From CAYQXJ01 sp964421565 (GTDB lineage: Bacteria; Planctomycetota; Brocadiia; SM23-32): a stretch of DNA of 64,000 nt. The DNA lies in contig CAYQXJ010000007.1 in assembly GCA_964421565.1 (NCBI GenBank), positions 120,691-184,690 on the forward strand, written 5' to 3'. The notes beneath the pieces were generated by a model that saw nothing but the letters and a program-made list of their open reading frames with translations, made no database searches and had not been told where the DNA came from. Position numbers and translations under genes: made by a program. This document shows positions 1-8,606 of the stretch, one piece after another. Positions within the stretch are counted from its first letter, which is position 1; the number at the start of each line of letters is the position of its first letter.

Positions 1-1
1 C

Positions 2-775
2 GCGCTGGCGGCATCCGCCCGCGTGCTTGCCGAATGGAATGACGCCCTGGCCGAGGAATGCCTGGAGACAGCCGAAGGTGCATGGCACTTCGAACAGAGC
101 CATCAGCCGGCCCGATGGCGCACAGCCTATGTGCCGGGTCGACCAGACCAGCAGGAGGTGCTGGCGACTGCCGAGCTGCTCATCGCCACGGGACGGGACG
201 AGTATCGGCACCGCCTGGGGCAGTTGCTGCCCGTCGTGGAGGAACATCCAGGCTCGGTCGGGTGGGCTGCAGTGCGGGCTCTGCCCCACATGGACGCGCC
301 CGACTTCTCCCTGCGGGTGAAACGCGCACTTGAGAACTACGCGCGGCAGTTGAGCGAGCGACACGCGGGCAACCCCTTCGGCGTCGAATGGCGCCCGCAT
401 ATCTGGGGCGTCGCATGGCACATCCAGCAGATGGCTGTCCAGCAGTATTACCTTGCCCGAGACCTGCCCAAGCTGTTCGACCGCGAGATCCTGCTGCGGG
501 TGCTCAACTACGTGCTGGGTTGCCATCCGGACAACAACGTCTCGCTCGTCTCGGGCGTCGGCGCCGATTCGCTCACAACGGCTTTCGGCATCAACCGCTC
601 CAGCTGGCACTATGTGCCCGGTGGCGTCGTGTCAGGGACCAACCTGAGCCGGCCGGACTTCCCAGAGCTGAAAACGGATTCCCCCTTCCTGTGGCAACAG
701 TCGGAGTACGTGATGCAGGGGGCGGCCAGCTACATCTTCCTCGTCCTGGCGGCAGATGCCCTTCTGCGCCGTTGA
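2..775 (+). CDS. GH9-like glycoside hydrolase, C-terminal part (5' end outside window)
   Basis: The reading frame is open to the left edge, so only the C-terminal portion (about 257 residues) is present; the GTG at 23 is unlikely to be the true start. The sequence resembles the end of an (alpha/alpha)6-barrel glycosidase of family GH9: an NYVLGCHPDNN segment followed by SLVSGVGADS, then VPGGVVSGTN, and finally a QQSEYVMQGAASYIF segment. These correspond to the loops of GH9 cellulases, the last placing a glutamate where the family has its general acid. A role in hydrolysing beta-glucans or related oligosaccharides is inferred; substrate cannot be told. It converges on the membrane protein gene ending at 785, nine bases away. 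Signal peptide and carbohydrate-binding modules, if any, lie outside the window. Confidence 0.6.
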   Translation, partial: ALAASARVLAEWNDALAEECLETAEGAWHFEQSHQPARWRTAYVPGRPDQQEVLATAELLIATGRDEYRHRLGQLLPVVEEHPGSVGWAAVRALPHMDAPDFSLRVKRALENYARQLSERHAGNPFGVEWRPHIWGVAWHIQQMAVQQYYLARDLPKLFDREILLRVLNYVLGCHPDNNVSLVSGVGADSLTTAFGINRSSWHYVPGGVVSGTNLSRPDFPELKTDSPFLWQQSEYVMQGAASYIFLVLAADALLRR

Positions 776-784
776 GCGAAGAGA

Positions 785-2737
785 TCAAAACCCGACAGGC
801 GGTTTCAGGTAGGCGTCTATGCTCGCAATGACGGCGTGCGTGCCATCGGCGAAGAACCCCGCCAGCACCACGCCGATGAAGAAGCGTCGGGCCGAACGGT
901 AAATGGCCTGGCCGCCCAGCTTCACCAGCCCCGCCTTCAGCAACCACGCCAGGAAGATAGAGAACCAGAAGTTGATCACCATGTGGGTGTTCGCGATCAC
1001 GAATGCTATGGGATGAACGGGCCACCAGAAGAACGAACGATGGGCCAGTGTCAGGAACGCCATCACTGCTGCCCCGCCGCCAGCCCAGAGCATGCCCAGC
1101 ACGTTCGGCCCGTCGTTGCGGGACAGCACGCCGCCCGCCCACCACCACGGCACGCGGGGCGCGTTGATGTAAAACCAACTACTCAGGTTCAGGGCGCCGT
1201 GTGCGTAGCCTACCCACACTGCCGATAGTGAAGCGCTAAGGTAGGTAACGAAGATGGCGAACAGCATGGCCGCGAAAAGGCCCCTGCGACGACGGGCCAC
1301 GTACATGCCGTGAGCCGCTCCCGTCATGGCGGTGTTGCGGTAATCCGCGTTCCAGAACTGCATGCCGGTGGCCACCACCTGCTGGCGGCCAAGGGTGGCG
1401 CCCCCCAACGTGTTCGTCAGATAGGTGCCCGCCGCAGCGGGCGAACTGGCTGAGGGCAAGCCCACCTGGGCGATGATGCGCGTGATGCCGTAGTACACGC
1501 ACAGGTGCAGCAGCAGGAATGCCGCGCTGTAGAGAGGCGTCATGCCCGACCGCCAGAGCCACACTCCCGCGACTATGGCCCCCACCAGGCCCGTGGCGAA
1601 TGCCGCGGTGTAGGAGGTCGGCTCGTTGCTGTCATACCCGGCCTCGCCCCACCTCAGCGCACACCGAACGGCACGCAGCAGGTGCCTTCGGCCGTACCAC
1701 AGGCTGCTGAATACCAGAACCAACAACGCCCCCATCGCCATGTGCTGCGTTTCGGCCGGGCCTCCGTACGGCATGTAAACCTGCAGGCCCAGGTTGTGCG
1801 TCTTTACAAAGGACCGGACAAACCACGACACAACGGCCAGCACCCATACGCTGAACGCGATCCGGTTCGGGATCAGGAACACCAGGCCGATCACAGTGAA
1901 ATCCACCCAGAACCGCATCCTCCAGCCCTCGGCAAACGTAACCCAGGTGCCCATGGTGGCCGGCCCGAAGAACCCCGCGTAGCGACCCAGGCGCATCACC
2001 AGCGCGTGCAGCAGGATGATTCCGGCGCCGATCCAGAAGGCGCGGCTGCGCAGGATGGAATCCGGGTTGCCCGGCTCCGCCACGCCACGGCAAAGCTCCG
2101 AAGGTACCTGGGCGATGGGGAAACTCAGGTGCTCGTAGTCCACCCACTGCTTACGCATCACTGACATGATGGCCGCCGTGCATCCGAACAGAGCCATCAG
2201 GTAGATGCCCCAGCGCGTCAGCGGCGTCACCCACTGTTCCCAGGGGATGTGCCCGCCCGGCGGCAGTCCCTCCCAGAAGCGTTTGATGGCGACTGCGCCA
2301 CCGTCCGGATCGAGCGGCATCATCCAGTTCCGTATGTGCGGTGCGATCTCGCTCACCCATTGATTGCCGGGCGTGGAGTGGTAGATGGCCGTCGATAGCA
2401 TGGGTATCAGGTGGGTAACGCCACCGCCCACCGCGATGGCCCCGCCGGCAAAGAGCATGGCGGTCACGAACAGCAGCTCGTCCGCAGAGAAGGCCATAGA
2501 CCGACGCAGGCGCGCCAGCAAGCCGTTGAACAGCACTGCAACGAGCACCATCAGAAACGAGATGCCGCCCATGTGGTAGTCCAGAAACAGGCCGCCGCCC
2601 CGCCCGAGGTACGTGCTCCAGTACGGGGCAGCCAACCCGATGAAGCCCGCCAGTGCCGCGCCAACGGCGATGGCCCGAGCCCGCACCGGCGAAGCTTGCT
2701 CTGAGTGCAGAGGCGGCTGAATGGTGCGTCGCGCCAA
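785..2737 (-). CDS. DUF6785/DUF6784-type polytopic membrane protein, paralog B
   Basis: About 650 residues with many hydrophobic segments, resembling the OPT-like DUF6785/DUF6784 membrane proteins of environmental bacteria. Characteristic stretches are RKQWVDYEHLSFPIAQVP in the middle and NFWFSIFLAWLLKAGLVKLG near the C-terminus, both nearly repeated in the upstream neighbour, so the two are tandem paralogs. The frame is open further upstream, but that part overlaps the neighbour. I place the start at the TTG at 2737, which follows a run of nine G on this strand that can act as ribosome-binding site. The gene starts 25 bases after its paralog ends, so both are probably one transcript. Transport of a peptide- or oligosaccharide-like solute is only a guess from the OPT resemblance. 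Confidence 0.7.
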   Translation of the reverse strand: MARRTIQPPLHSEQASPVRARAIAVGAALAGFIGLAAPYWSTYLGRGGGLFLDYHMGGISFLMVLVAVLFNGLLARLRRSMAFSADELLFVTAMLFAGGAIAVGGGVTHLIPMLSTAIYHSTPGNQWVSEIAPHIRNWMMPLDPDGGAVAIKRFWEGLPPGGHIPWEQWVTPLTRWGIYLMALFGCTAAIMSVMRKQWVDYEHLSFPIAQVPSELCRGVAEPGNPDSILRSRAFWIGAGIILLHALVMRLGRYAGFFGPATMGTWVTFAEGWRMRFWVDFTVIGLVFLIPNRIAFSVWVLAVVSWFVRSFVKTHNLGLQVYMPYGGPAETQHMAMGALLVLVFSSLWYGRRHLLRAVRCALRWGEAGYDSNEPTSYTAAFATGLVGAIVAGVWLWRSGMTPLYSAAFLLLHLCVYYGITRIIAQVGLPSASSPAAAGTYLTNTLGGATLGRQQVVATGMQFWNADYRNTAMTGAAHGMYVARRRRGLFAAMLFAIFVTYLSASLSAVWVGYAHGALNLSSWFYINAPRVPWWWAGGVLSRNDGPNVLGMLWAGGGAAVMAFLTLAHRSFFWWPVHPIAFVIANTHMVINFWFSIFLAWLLKAGLVKLGGQAIYRSARRFFIGVVLAGFFADGTHAVIASIDAYLKPPVGF

Positions 2738-2762
2738 AAGGACGTCCCCCCCCCGCCGGTTC

Positions 2763-4721
2763 TCAGATGGCAAACACGTGGTTATTGACCTCGCGAGCCA
2801 GCAGATCGATAACCGCCCATACACCACCGGCGGCGAAGCTGCCCGCCGCCGCGCCGATGAATAGACGCCGCACCGTGCGGTATGCGCTGTGGCCGCCGAG
2901 CTTGACGAGGCCAAACTTGATGAGCCATGCCAGGAAGACGGAGAACCAGAAGTTGTAGACCATATGGGTGTGCGCGATCAGGAAGGCCACCGGGTGCAAG
3001 GGCCACCAGAAGAAAATGCGCTGCGCGGCAATCAACAGGCCCATCATCGCCGCCCCCACGCCACTCCAGGTGACCGCAGCAATCTGGAAGCCCTGATTCG
3101 CCGCCAGCATCCCGGACGTGCGCCACCACGGTGAGCGCGAGGAGTTGATGATGAACCAGTCATTCAGGTTCGCCGCGCCGTGAAGGTAGCCGCTGTGGAT
3201 AACACGCACTGAGGCGGTTGCGAAGACAACGAACACCGAGAGCAGCATCAGCCACATGATGCCACGTCTGCGGACCAACCTTGCGCCATGGGCCGAACCC
3301 GAGGCGGGCGTGTTGCGCAGGTCGGCATTCCATTGCTGCAACCCGAGCATCGCCATATCCGTGCGGCTCAGCGTTGCGGCCCCGAACACCTGGCGCATAT
3401 AAGGCGAAACGGGAGCGGGGGAGCTTAGAGAGGGCAACCCCACCTGGGCAATCACTCGGGCCACCGTGTAGTGAATACACAACAGCAGGCAGAGGAACAG
3501 CACGGTATAGCGCAAGGCCATGCCGGCCTGCGTCAACCATACACCCATAACCACGAGGCATAGAGCGATCGTGATGAACATCGCCCGGTAGGAAGCCGGC
3601 TCCTCCCTGTCGTACGCCACGTCTCCGAAACCTAAGCCGCATCGTACCGCGCGCCGCAAGTGCTGACGGGAATACCAAAGGCTGCTCAGCACAAAGGCAA
3701 GCACGGCGCCCATCGCCATCTGGCTCGCCTGCTGGCGCCCGCCGTAGGGAACATATGCCTCCAGGCCCGGATACTTCGTGCTGACTAACGTGCGCAACAG
3801 CCAGGCGGTGAACGCCATCACCCACACGCTGAGCGCAATCCGGTTAGGAATCAGGAATACCAGGGTCAGCACGGCCGGATGCAGGAAGAAGCGTAACTGC
3901 GCCGTCGTAGTCAACTGCGCTTGCACATCGAGCTGGAACCGCCAGTTTGTGCCCGCTGCGTAGTGCGATATGCCGCTGAGGCTGTAGCCGACGAACAACG
4001 CCACAAAACCGAGCCAGAACATGCCGCTGCGGAAGATGGAGTCGGGATGTGACGGGTTAGCGGCGGCCCCGCACAACTCCTCGGGCACCTGCGCGATGGG
4101 GTAGCTGAGGTGCTCGTAGTCCACCCACTGCTTGCGCATCAGCATCATCACCGCGATGAACAGCCCCCACGTCGCCATCAGGTAGACTGCCCACAACGCC
4201 AGTGGCCTCACCCACGGCCCCCACGGCATCGGCTGCCCCGGGCGCACGCCCTCCCAGAACATACGGATCGCCACGGTGCCGCCGCCCGGATCGTAGGGCA
4301 TCAGCCACTTCGGGATGTAGGGGACGATGGTCTGATGCCAGTTATTCGCCGGGCTGGCGTAGTATTGAGCCGAGGACATGAGCGGTATCAGGTGAACCGT
4401 TCCCCCGGAGGTAGCCACCGATCCGCCGGCGAAGACCATGGCGACGATTACCAGCAGCTCGCCCTGGCTCAGAAGGACCCTCCGCCATAGAAGAGCCGGC
4501 AGCAGGTTCACAAACAGCAGAAGCGCCAGCACGAAGAAGGTGGCTCCGCCCAGGTGGTAATCGGTGAACAGGTAGGACGAACTCATGTAGATGGTGAGGT
4601 AGGGCTCAAAGACGCCGACCACCAGGCACAGCAAGATGCCGATGAGCACGCTGCGCAAAGAGAGGAACCGACCGACGCGAGAAAGCGACCGCTCCGGGGC
4701 GTGCGACTGGCGCAATTGCAT
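2763..4721 (-). CDS. DUF6785/DUF6784-type polytopic membrane protein, paralog A
   Basis: About 652 residues, highly hydrophobic, with the same landmarks as the downstream gene: RKQWVDYEHLSYPIAQVP, then IFFWWPLHPVAFLIAHTHM, then NFWFSVFLAWLIKFGLVKLG. The ATG at 4721 is preferred over upstream starts because GGAG lies 10 bases before it and the first membrane segment follows after about 25 residues; earlier codons run into the divergent regulator. A TTGCGA-N18-TATAAG promoter lies 41-70 bases upstream. A role in uptake across the inner membrane is inferred from topology and OPT-like character. A GH9-like enzyme gene lies at the other end of the pair, so saccharide uptake is possible but unproven. 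Confidence 0.72.
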   Translation of the reverse strand: MQLRQSHAPERSLSRVGRFLSLRSVLIGILLCLVVGVFEPYLTIYMSSSYLFTDYHLGGATFFVLALLLFVNLLPALLWRRVLLSQGELLVIVAMVFAGGSVATSGGTVHLIPLMSSAQYYASPANNWHQTIVPYIPKWLMPYDPGGGTVAIRMFWEGVRPGQPMPWGPWVRPLALWAVYLMATWGLFIAVMMLMRKQWVDYEHLSYPIAQVPEELCGAAANPSHPDSIFRSGMFWLGFVALFVGYSLSGISHYAAGTNWRFQLDVQAQLTTTAQLRFFLHPAVLTLVFLIPNRIALSVWVMAFTAWLLRTLVSTKYPGLEAYVPYGGRQQASQMAMGAVLAFVLSSLWYSRQHLRRAVRCGLGFGDVAYDREEPASYRAMFITIALCLVVMGVWLTQAGMALRYTVLFLCLLLCIHYTVARVIAQVGLPSLSSPAPVSPYMRQVFGAATLSRTDMAMLGLQQWNADLRNTPASGSAHGARLVRRRGIMWLMLLSVFVVFATASVRVIHSGYLHGAANLNDWFIINSSRSPWWRTSGMLAANQGFQIAAVTWSGVGAAMMGLLIAAQRIFFWWPLHPVAFLIAHTHMVYNFWFSVFLAWLIKFGLVKLGGHSAYRTVRRLFIGAAAGSFAAGGVWAVIDLLAREVNNHVFAI

Positions 4722-4761
4722 CAAGTGGGAGCTCCATGGGTGAGTGCGCACAGAAGATGCC

Positions 4762-4791
4762 CTTATACAAGAACGGAGCGCCCCGTCGCAA
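4762..4791 (-). promoter_or_regulatory. Sigma70-type promoter of the tandem membrane-protein genes
   Basis: On the minus strand TTGCGA (4791-4786) and TATAAG (4767-4762) are separated by 18 bases. The expected start near 4755 leaves a leader of about 34 bases before the ATG at 4721. Confidence 0.55.
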
Positions 4792-4957
4792 GCGTGCCGA
4801 GCTCCTTTGCCAGAACATTGTAGCCACCCGTAGAGAGGTGCAGATTGCCGGTTGTCGGAGTGTTCCCGCCCGGCCCTTCGATGCCACCTGAAAAGGTCGT
4901 CCGCAAGTGGCAACCGCGCCGCGGCGATCGCACCCCCGAACTTTTCAGAAACGGCAG
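4792..4957. other. Divergent spacer without a gene
   Basis: Middle of the 304-base gap between the divergent starts at 4721 and 5026. Apart from the two promoters listed separately I see no ORF with a ribosome-binding site, no RNA fold and no repeat. Confidence 0.5.
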
Positions 4958-4986
4958 TTGACACGGGGAGGCCGGAGAGATAAACT
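4958..4986 (+). promoter_or_regulatory. Promoter of the sulfur / Fe-S operon
   Basis: TTGACA (4958-4963) and TAAACT (4981-4986) are spaced by 17 bases, placing transcription start near 4993, about 33 bases before the ATG of the Rrf2 regulator. The -35 is a perfect consensus, so strong basal expression held down by a repressor would be a sensible design. Confidence 0.7.
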
Positions 4987-5012
4987 GGATAATAAGGGTA
5001 TAGATTCTCCAG
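4985..5012 (+). promoter_or_regulatory. Candidate Rrf2-family operator (inverted repeat over -10/+1)
   Basis: CTGGA (4985-4989) is matched by TCCAG (5008-5012) as an inverted repeat with an 18-base AT-rich centre. It overlaps the -10 end and the predicted start site, where binding by the regulator encoded immediately downstream would block transcription. Assignment to that regulator is inference. Confidence 0.4.
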
Positions 5013-5025
5013 ATAAGGCCCGGAA

Positions 5026-5490
5026 ATGAGGCTCTCAACCAGGGTTCGGTACGCATGTCGCGCGATGGTGGACCTGGCCATATACCACGATGAAGGGCCG
5101 GTGACGCTCGAGAAGCTGGCGGAAGACACGGCCATCCCGCCGAAGTATCTGGCGAAGATAATCCAGGAGTTGCGGCGCAGCGGACTGATCTGTAGTGTCC
5201 GGGGCGCCCATGGCGGCTATCTCATGGCTGGCCCGGCCGATCGTGTCCGGCTGCTCGATATCTGGGAAGCGCTGGAGGGACCGGTCTGCCCCGTAGAATG
5301 CCTGGAGCATCCCGAGGGTTGTGATAGGGTCACTGAGTGCGTTACACGCGACGTGTGGTCCGACCTGCGCGACGCCGTCACGCAGGTCCTGGCGTCAACA
5401 ACGGTCGCTGAGTTGGCTCGCCACAGTAGCCGAGCCGTCTCATCCATGAATACCGATAATTCAGCATCTTCGAACGGGGGCAGTAGATGA
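5026..5490 (+). CDS. Rrf2-family transcriptional regulator (IscR/CymR-like)
   Basis: 154 residues with the Rrf2 winged helix: MRLSTRVRYA at the start, the recognition region around IPPKYLAKIIQELRRSGLI and the wing GAHGGYLMAGP. Cysteines at 88, 92, 99 and 105 (the last three as C-X6-C-X5-C) sit where IscR-type members bind an Fe-S cluster, so redox or Fe-S sensing is plausible. It is the first gene of an operon with cysK, cysteine desulfurase, nadA, mnmA, larE and iscU. Its stop overlaps the cysK start by four bases (ATGA at 5487), which implies translational coupling. Autoregulation through the inverted repeat at 4985-5012 is likely. Whether it senses Fe-S status (IscR-like) or cysteine supply (CymR-like) cannot be decided from sequence. 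Confidence 0.88.
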   Translation: MRLSTRVRYACRAMVDLAIYHDEGPVTLEKLAEDTAIPPKYLAKIIQELRRSGLICSVRGAHGGYLMAGPADRVRLLDIWEALEGPVCPVECLEHPEGCDRVTECVTRDVWSDLRDAVTQVLASTTVAELARHSSRAVSSMNTDNSASSNGGSR

Positions 5491-6416
5491 AGATTGCCGA
5501 GGACATGACGGAACTGGTCGGGAACACGCCGATTGTGCGGCTGAAGAATATGGCTGCGGGACTGCCTGCCACAGTGGTCGGCAAGCTGGAGTCGCAGAAC
5601 CCTCTCTCCAGCGTCAAGGACCGCATAGCGCTCAGCATGGTTGATGCGGCCGAGGCCGAGGGGCGCCTCGAACCAGGGGCAACAATCATCGAGCCCACAA
5701 GTGGCAATACTGGCGTGGGCCTTGCCTTCGTTTGCGCGGCAAAGGGTTACGCACTCAAGCTCACCATGCCAGAAAGCATGAGCGTGGAGCGCCGGGCGCT
5801 GCTGAAGGCGCTGGGGGCTGAGCTCGAGTTGACCCCGGCCGAAGAAGGCATGGCGGGAGCCGTACGCCGGGCCGAGGAACTGCTGTCCGAGACACCGGGC
5901 GGCTTCATGCCACAGCAGTTCAAGAATCCGGCCAATCCCGAAGTACATCGCCGGACGACCGCCGAGGAGATATGGCGCGATACCGACGGCGAGATCGATA
6001 TGTTTGTGGCTGGAGTCGGAACGGGGGGCACGATCACGGGCGTAGGTGTCATGCTGAAACGCAGAAAGCCCTCCGTGCAGGCCATCGCCGTTGAGCCCGA
6101 CCGTTCGCCGGTGCTTTCGGGCGGGCAGGCGGGTCCGCACAAGATACAGGGCATCGGCGCGGGGTTCATCCCCGATGTGCTGGACGTGGACGTAATCGAT
6201 GAGGTGATACGGGTCTCGGATCAGGACGCCGCAGCAACGGCGCGTCGCCTGGCCAGGGAAGAAGGAATACTCGCCGGCATATCATCGGGGGCGAACGCCT
6301 GGGCGGCGCTTCAAGTCGCCAACCGCCCGGAGAACGAGCAGAAGCTAATCGTCTTCGTAGTCTGCGACACCGGTGAGCGCTACCTGAGCACCGGCCTGTT
6401 CGAAGACATCGCTTGA
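5487..6416 (+). CDS. cysK: Cysteine synthase A (O-acetylserine sulfhydrylase)
   Basis: 309 residues, normal family length. Makes cysteine from O-acetylserine and sulfide using PLP. The PLP lysine is K44 in NPLSSVKDRI, the substrate loop TSGNTG lies at 71-76, and the phosphate-binding glycine loop GVGTGGT at about 176-182. The frame begins inside the stop of the Rrf2 gene, and the cysteine desulfurase follows 46 bases later, so cysteine made here is placed next to the enzyme that strips its sulfur. A small hairpin lies in the gap to the next gene. Confidence 0.95.
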   Translation: MKIAEDMTELVGNTPIVRLKNMAAGLPATVVGKLESQNPLSSVKDRIALSMVDAAEAEGRLEPGATIIEPTSGNTGVGLAFVCAAKGYALKLTMPESMSVERRALLKALGAELELTPAEEGMAGAVRRAEELLSETPGGFMPQQFKNPANPEVHRRTTAEEIWRDTDGEIDMFVAGVGTGGTITGVGVMLKRRKPSVQAIAVEPDRSPVLSGGQAGPHKIQGIGAGFIPDVLDVDVIDEVIRVSDQDAAATARRLAREEGILAGISSGANAWAALQVANRPENEQKLIVFVVCDTGERYLSTGLFEDIA

Positions 6417-6424
6417 CAAAGGGG

Positions 6425-6444
6425 GCCCTTCCGGGTCGAAGGGC
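6425..6444 (+). other. Intercistronic hairpin between cysK and the cysteine desulfurase gene
   Basis: GCCCTTC (6425-6431) and GAAGGGC (6438-6444) form a perfect seven-base-pair stem with a six-base loop. There is no T-tract, so it is unlikely to be an intrinsic terminator; an mRNA stability or processing element is possible. Confidence 0.4.
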
Positions 6445-6462
6445 AGAACGGGAGATACAGCC

Positions 6463-7644
6463 ATGAGACGCGTATACTTGGATCACAGCGCAACGACTCC
6501 GACGCGCGGGGAAGTGGCGGAGGCCATGCAGCCGTTCTTCACTCAGACCTTCGGCAACGCCTCCAGCGTCCACCGCTACGGCCGCGAAGCGCGCAAAGCC
6601 GTGGAGGACGCTCGAGATCTGGTCGCCGGCCTGCTCGGCGCCACGTCGAAAGAAATCGTGTTCACCAGCGGGGGCACCGAAAGCGATAACCTGGCCATCA
6701 AAGGCGCCGCCTATGCCCTGCGCGAGCAGGGCCGGCACATCATAACCTCGGCCGTAGAGCACCACGCCGTGCTCAATACCTGTCGCACGCTGGAGGACGA
6801 AGGTTGGCACGTGACACGCCTTCCGGTGGACCGGCACGGGTTGGTCTCCGTGGATGACCTGCGAAAGGCCGTCCGTGCGGACACGACGCTGGCGACCGTC
6901 ATGATGGCCAACAACGAGGTCGGGACCCTGCAACCCATAGCGGCCCTGGCGCGAACACTTGCGGAAGAAACCGACGGGCGCGCCGTCTTTCATACAGACG
7001 CGGTCCAGGCCGTCGGTAAAGTGCAAGTCAACGTCGACGAACTCGGTTTAGACATGCTGTCGCTGTCCGCGCACAAGTTCTACGGACCCAAAGGCGTGGG
7101 AGCCCTGTACATTCGTTCGGGCACTCGCTTCCAGCCGCTGCAGCACGGGGGGCACCACGAACACGGGCGTCGCGCGGGCACGGAGAACGTGCCCGGAATC
7201 TTCGGCATGGCCGAAGCCCTGCGCCTCGCCTGCGAGGAGATGCCGAACGAGTCGCAGCGACTCAGCAGCCTGCGTGACCGCCTGCAACAGGGGTTGCTTG
7301 AGAGCATTGAAGACGCTACGGTCAACGGTCACCCGACGCAGCGCTTGCCCCACCTTGTGAATATCAGCTTTCGCAACGTCGAAGGGGAGAGCATGCTGCT
7401 AAGCCTGGATGCCGTGGGCGTCGCTCTCTCCACAGGCAGCGCGTGCACCAGCGGCTCGCTGGAACCTTCGCACGTGTTGACGGCAATGGGCATCGCGCCG
7501 GAAGTGGCGCACGGCAGCCTGCGCTTCTCGCTGGGTCGCATCAACACAGAAGAGGACGTTGATTACGTATTTGAGAAGCTGCCGCCGATTGTTGAGCGCC
7601 TGCGCGAGATGTCGCCTTTCCTGACAAGGGAGTTCTCAGCATAA
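6463..7644 (+). CDS. Cysteine desulfurase, IscS/NifS type
   Basis: 393 residues. PLP enzyme that converts cysteine to alanine and carries the persulfide sulfur. The PLP lysine is K205 in SLSAHKFYGPKG, a stacking histidine lies in SAVEHHAV (100-101), and the catalytic cysteine is C328 in STGSACTSGSLEPSHVL, the group I (NifS/IscS) form with an extended loop. An ATG at 6463 follows GGGAG by a normal distance. Downstream genes encode the acceptors of its sulfur: MnmA, LarE and the scaffold IscU. It is named iscS or nifS in different genomes; I leave the symbol open. Confidence 0.95.
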   Translation: MRRVYLDHSATTPTRGEVAEAMQPFFTQTFGNASSVHRYGREARKAVEDARDLVAGLLGATSKEIVFTSGGTESDNLAIKGAAYALREQGRHIITSAVEHHAVLNTCRTLEDEGWHVTRLPVDRHGLVSVDDLRKAVRADTTLATVMMANNEVGTLQPIAALARTLAEETDGRAVFHTDAVQAVGKVQVNVDELGLDMLSLSAHKFYGPKGVGALYIRSGTRFQPLQHGGHHEHGRRAGTENVPGIFGMAEALRLACEEMPNESQRLSSLRDRLQQGLLESIEDATVNGHPTQRLPHLVNISFRNVEGESMLLSLDAVGVALSTGSACTSGSLEPSHVLTAMGIAPEVAHGSLRFSLGRINTEEDVDYVFEKLPPIVERLREMSPFLTREFSA

Positions 7645-7651
7645 TAGACCA

Positions 7652-8593
7652 ATGTACAGTACGATCGAAGACAAAATAGCACGGCTGAAGGCAGTCCGAA
7701 ACGCCGTCATACTGGCGCACAACTACCAGTGCGGCGCCGTGCAGGATATTGCCGATTTCGTGGGTGACTCTCTCGGGCTTGCGCGCAGGGCGGCCCAGGT
7801 CGAGGCGGAAGTCATCGTGTTCTGCGGCGTGCGCTTCATGGCAGAGACAGCAGCCATACTGAGCCCAGGCAAAACCGTACTGCTGCCAGAGCCGGAATCG
7901 CTATGCCCTATGGCCCAGATGATCGACGTACGCGAGCTGCGGGCCATGAAGGAACGCCATCCCGACGCCGTCGTGGTCAGCTACGTGAACAGCACGGCGT
8001 CGGTGAAGGCCCTCACCGACGTATGCTGCACGTCGTCCAATGCAGTGGCCGTTGTCGAGTCGCTTGATCCGGATCGGCCCGTGATCTTCGTCCCCGATCG
8101 CAACCTTGGCCATTACGTGCAGAGCCAGACGGCTCGCCCGTTGGTGCTTAGCAACGGTTACTGCCCTACTCACGTGCGCATCCTGCCCGAACACATTTCA
8201 GAGCATCGCAAGCGCTATCCCGATGCCGAGGTCATGGTGCATCCGGAGTGCTTGCCTGCCGTAGTTCAGATGGCGGACGTTGTGGCTTCTACCAGCGGTA
8301 TGCTGCGCCATGCATCCCGGAGCCCAGCCCGCCTTCTGGTCGTCGGCACGGAGGTGGGATTGCTCCATCGACTGCGCAAGGAGAACATGGACAAGGAGTT
8401 CATCCCCGCCACGCCGTCGGCCACCTGTCCGAACATGAAGCGCACGACCCTCGAGTCCGTGCTGTGGGCGCTGGAGGATATGGTGCACGAAGTCACGATT
8501 CCCCAAGAGATCGCCGCTCCGGCCCGTCGCTCATTGGGGCGCATGCTCCAGATACCAAACCGCAGGCGACAGCCCGCCGGCTCAGCGAAGTAG
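7652..8593 (+). CDS. nadA: Quinolinate synthase
   Basis: 313 residues. Condenses iminoaspartate with dihydroxyacetone phosphate in NAD synthesis, using an oxygen-sensitive [4Fe-4S] cluster. The three cluster cysteines are visible as C85 (ESLCPMAQ), C171 (NGYCPTH) and C259 (SATCPNMKRTTLES). The gene begins seven bases after the desulfurase stop with no strong ribosome-binding site, suggesting coupling. No nadB or nadC is next to it. Its place in a sulfur and Fe-S operon fits its role as a cluster-requiring client. Confidence 0.95.
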   Translation: MYSTIEDKIARLKAVRNAVILAHNYQCGAVQDIADFVGDSLGLARRAAQVEAEVIVFCGVRFMAETAAILSPGKTVLLPEPESLCPMAQMIDVRELRAMKERHPDAVVVSYVNSTASVKALTDVCCTSSNAVAVVESLDPDRPVIFVPDRNLGHYVQSQTARPLVLSNGYCPTHVRILPEHISEHRKRYPDAEVMVHPECLPAVVQMADVVASTSGMLRHASRSPARLLVVGTEVGLLHRLRKENMDKEFIPATPSATCPNMKRTTLESVLWALEDMVHEVTIPQEIAAPARRSLGRMLQIPNRRRQPAGSAK

Positions 8594-8606
8594 GAAGGCG
8601 CTGCTC

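Noticed and set aside
591..1178. 195-codon open frame on the minus strand across the GH9 end and first membrane gene
   Set aside because: Shadow frame: overlaps two supported genes and has arginine-rich, low-similarity translation.
6425..6444. Terminator after cysK
   Set aside because: Hairpin lacks a T-tract and lies inside an evident operon, so it is listed only as an intercistronic hairpin.
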